Source: Phycisphaerales bacterium (GTDB taxonomy: Bacteria > Planctomycetota > Phycisphaerae > Phycisphaerales > UBA1924). Taken from it: a DNA stretch of 64,000 nucleotides. The notes under the pieces were generated by a model. That model was not told where the DNA came from, did not search any database, and was given only the letters and a program-made list of their open reading frames with translations. The stretch spans positions 95,499 through 159,498 of the forward strand of contig JANQQR010000008.1 of NCBI GenBank assembly GCA_028289195.1. The letters run 5' to 3'. Every line of letters begins with the position of its first letter. Within the stretch, counting starts at the first letter, position 1. A program made the position numbers and the translations under genes. Shown one piece after another: positions 62,620-64,000 of the stretch.

Positions 62620-64000
62620 ATGAAGCTTCGTGATGTGCTCGCCGCCGCCGTCGTCCCCGCCCTGCTCTCCGTTGCCGCGGCCCCCGCCTGGGCCCAGGAC
62701 GCCGAGGAAGCCGCCGGCGAGGAAGACGACTCCAAGCTCAAGGCCTCCACGCTCGGCGCGATCAAGGCCCGCTCCATCGGCCCGGCGCTGATGTCGGGAC
62801 GCATCGGCGACATCGCCGTCAACCCGCACGACTTCTCGGAGTGGTACGTCGCGGTCTGCTCCGGCAACGTGTGGAAGACCACGAACAACGGCATCACCTT
62901 CGAGCCGATCTTCGACAACGAGAAGTCGTACTCGATCGGCTGCGTGACGATCGACCCGAAGAACCCGAGCGTTGTCTGGGTCGGCACCGGCGAGAACAAC
63001 TCGCAGCGCTCGGTCTCGTTTGGCGACGGCGTCTACAAGTCGACCGACGGCGGCAAGAGCTGGACCAACGTCGGCCTCGAGGACTCCGAGAAGATCGGCA
63101 TGATCGCGATCGACCCGCGTGACTCCGACACCGTCTTCGTTGCCGCCCAGGGACCGCTCTGGCGCAACGGCGGCGAGCGCGGCCTCTACAGGACCACCGA
63201 TGGCGGCGAGACCTGGGACCTAGTCCTGGAGATCAGCGAGAAGACCGGCGTCAACGAGGTGCACATCGACCCTTCGGATCCCGACGTGATGTACGCCAGC
63301 GCCTACCAGCGCCAGCGCAAGGTCTGGACGCTGATCAACGGCGGCCCCGAGTCGGGCATCTACAAGTCGACCGACGGCGGCGAGACGTGGAGAGAGGTCA
63401 CCAGCGGCATCCCCAGCGTCGACAAGGGCCGTATCGGCATGGACATCTCCCCGGCCGACCCCAACCGGGTGTACGCGATCGTCGAGGCCGCGGACGACGA
63501 GGGCGGCGTGTTCCGCTCCGACGACAAGGGCGAGACCTGGAAGAAGATCAACGGCTACATGTCTTCGAGCCCGCAGTACTACAACGAGCTGTTCTGCGAC
63601 CCGATCGACCCAAACCGGGTCTACTTCCTCGACACGTTCATGCACGCGACCGAGGACGGCGGCGAGAACATCAACCGCGTCCCGCGCATGTACCGCCACG
63701 TCGACGACCACGCCCTGTGGATCAACCCCACCAACACCAACCACATCATCGTCGGCTCCGACGGCGGCATCTACGACACCTACGACCGCGGCGAGAACTG
63801 GCGCTTCATGCAGAACCTGCCGATCACGCAGTTCTACAAGGTGGCCGTCGACAACGCCGAGCCGTTCTACAACGTCTACGGCGGCACCCAGGACAACAAC
63901 ACCCAGGGCGGCCCCTCGCGCACCAACGACATGGCTGGCATCACGAACGCCGACTGGTTCATCACCGTCGGCGGCGACGGCTTCGAGCCCGCGATCGACC
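62620..64000 (+). CDS. BNR / sortilin-like repeat protein, second copy (3' end outside window)
   Basis: The gene runs off the right edge with at least 460 codons read. Signal peptide [20 protein letters not shown], an acidic spacer ([13 protein letters not shown]), then BNR/Asp-box repeats: [69 protein letters not shown]. Order and spacing follow the large protein at 56838 (for example [11 protein letters not shown] against HVDNHDLWIDP), so the two are paralogs. ATG 62620 follows GGAGG. The preceding 217 nt hold no gene, only a 7-bp GC hairpin at 62568-62586. Confidence 0.9.
   Translation, partial: MKLRDVLAAAVVPALLSVAAAPAWAQDAEEAAGEEDDSKLKASTLGAIKARSIGPALMSGRIGDIAVNPHDFSEWYVAVCSGNVWKTTNNGITFEPIFDNEKSYSIGCVTIDPKNPSVVWVGTGENNSQRSVSFGDGVYKSTDGGKSWTNVGLEDSEKIGMIAIDPRDSDTVFVAAQGPLWRNGGERGLYRTTDGGETWDLVLEISEKTGVNEVHIDPSDPDVMYASAYQRQRKVWTLINGGPESGIYKSTDGGETWREVTSGIPSVDKGRIGMDISPADPNRVYAIVEAADDEGGVFRSDDKGETWKKINGYMSSSPQYYNELFCDPIDPNRVYFLDTFMHATEDGGENINRVPRMYRHVDDHALWINPTNTNHIIVGSDGGIYDTYDRGENWRFMQNLPITQFYKVAVDNAEPFYNVYGGTQDNNTQGGPSRTNDMAGITNADWFITVGGDGFEPAID

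Overview
This 64 kb window is GC-rich, roughly two thirds G+C by eye. It is densely coded and has the character of a free-living, flagellated Gram-negative-type bacterium. The best guess is a planctomycete, probably class Phycisphaerae. The hints are secreted beta-helix proteins ending in a calcium-loop (dockerin-like) tail, an ECF sigma factor coupled to a TPR serine/threonine kinase, a complete Ebo cluster and several outer-membrane proteins. This placement is inferred from gene families and no marker gene was searched. There is no CRISPR array, insertion sequence, rRNA or gene-free stretch longer than about 250 bases.

Layout. 1-7.6 kb: a partial lipase-like hydrolase, a seven-bladed propeller protein, tRNA-Gly(TCC), a FUSC-type membrane protein, an SRAP DNA-repair protein, a C45 Ntn-hydrolase, an FMN-dependent alpha-hydroxy-acid oxidase and a lone short flagellin. 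7.7-15 kb: an outer-membrane DUF5916-type protein, then the polyphosphate set ppk1, CHAD and ppx. 15-24.6 kb: nitrilase, MlaE-type permease, OmpA lipoprotein, amidohydrolase, 3-methyladenine glycosylase, AI-2E-type exporter, Ffh and a glyoxalase-fold protein. 24.8-34.4 kb: a secreted serine hydrolase, an AraC regulator, two secreted beta-helix proteins and the sigma/kinase pair. 34.4-40.1 kb: a six-gene Ebo cluster on the minus strand. 40.1-42.5 kb: gamma-glutamyltransferase and nitroreductase.

The most striking region is 42.5-51.7 kb, all on the minus strand: a self-contained selenocysteine island. In transcription order it holds an AhpD-like selenoprotein, selD (itself with an in-frame UGA), selB, selA, tRNA-Sec, and three secreted thioredoxin-fold selenoproteins, one of which carries the signature of iodothyronine deiodinases. 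Each of the five UGA codons is followed 22-33 nt later by a hairpin capped by a G-K-U triloop, so the recoding signal can be read directly from the DNA. Standard gene calling would break all five of these genes.

51.8-64 kb: a Tat-type amidase, glpK-glpD, a very large BNR/sortilin-like repeat protein, a PepSY membrane protein with an OprO/P-type porin, a small secreted protein, and the first part of a second BNR protein running off the right edge.

A second pattern spans the window. At least eleven genes have a TANNNT box ending 5-8 nt before the start codon and no ribosome binding site, which suggests widespread leaderless transcription. Genes with a clear purine-rich ribosome binding site (flagellin, beta-helix proteins, amidase, BNR proteins) lack this box.
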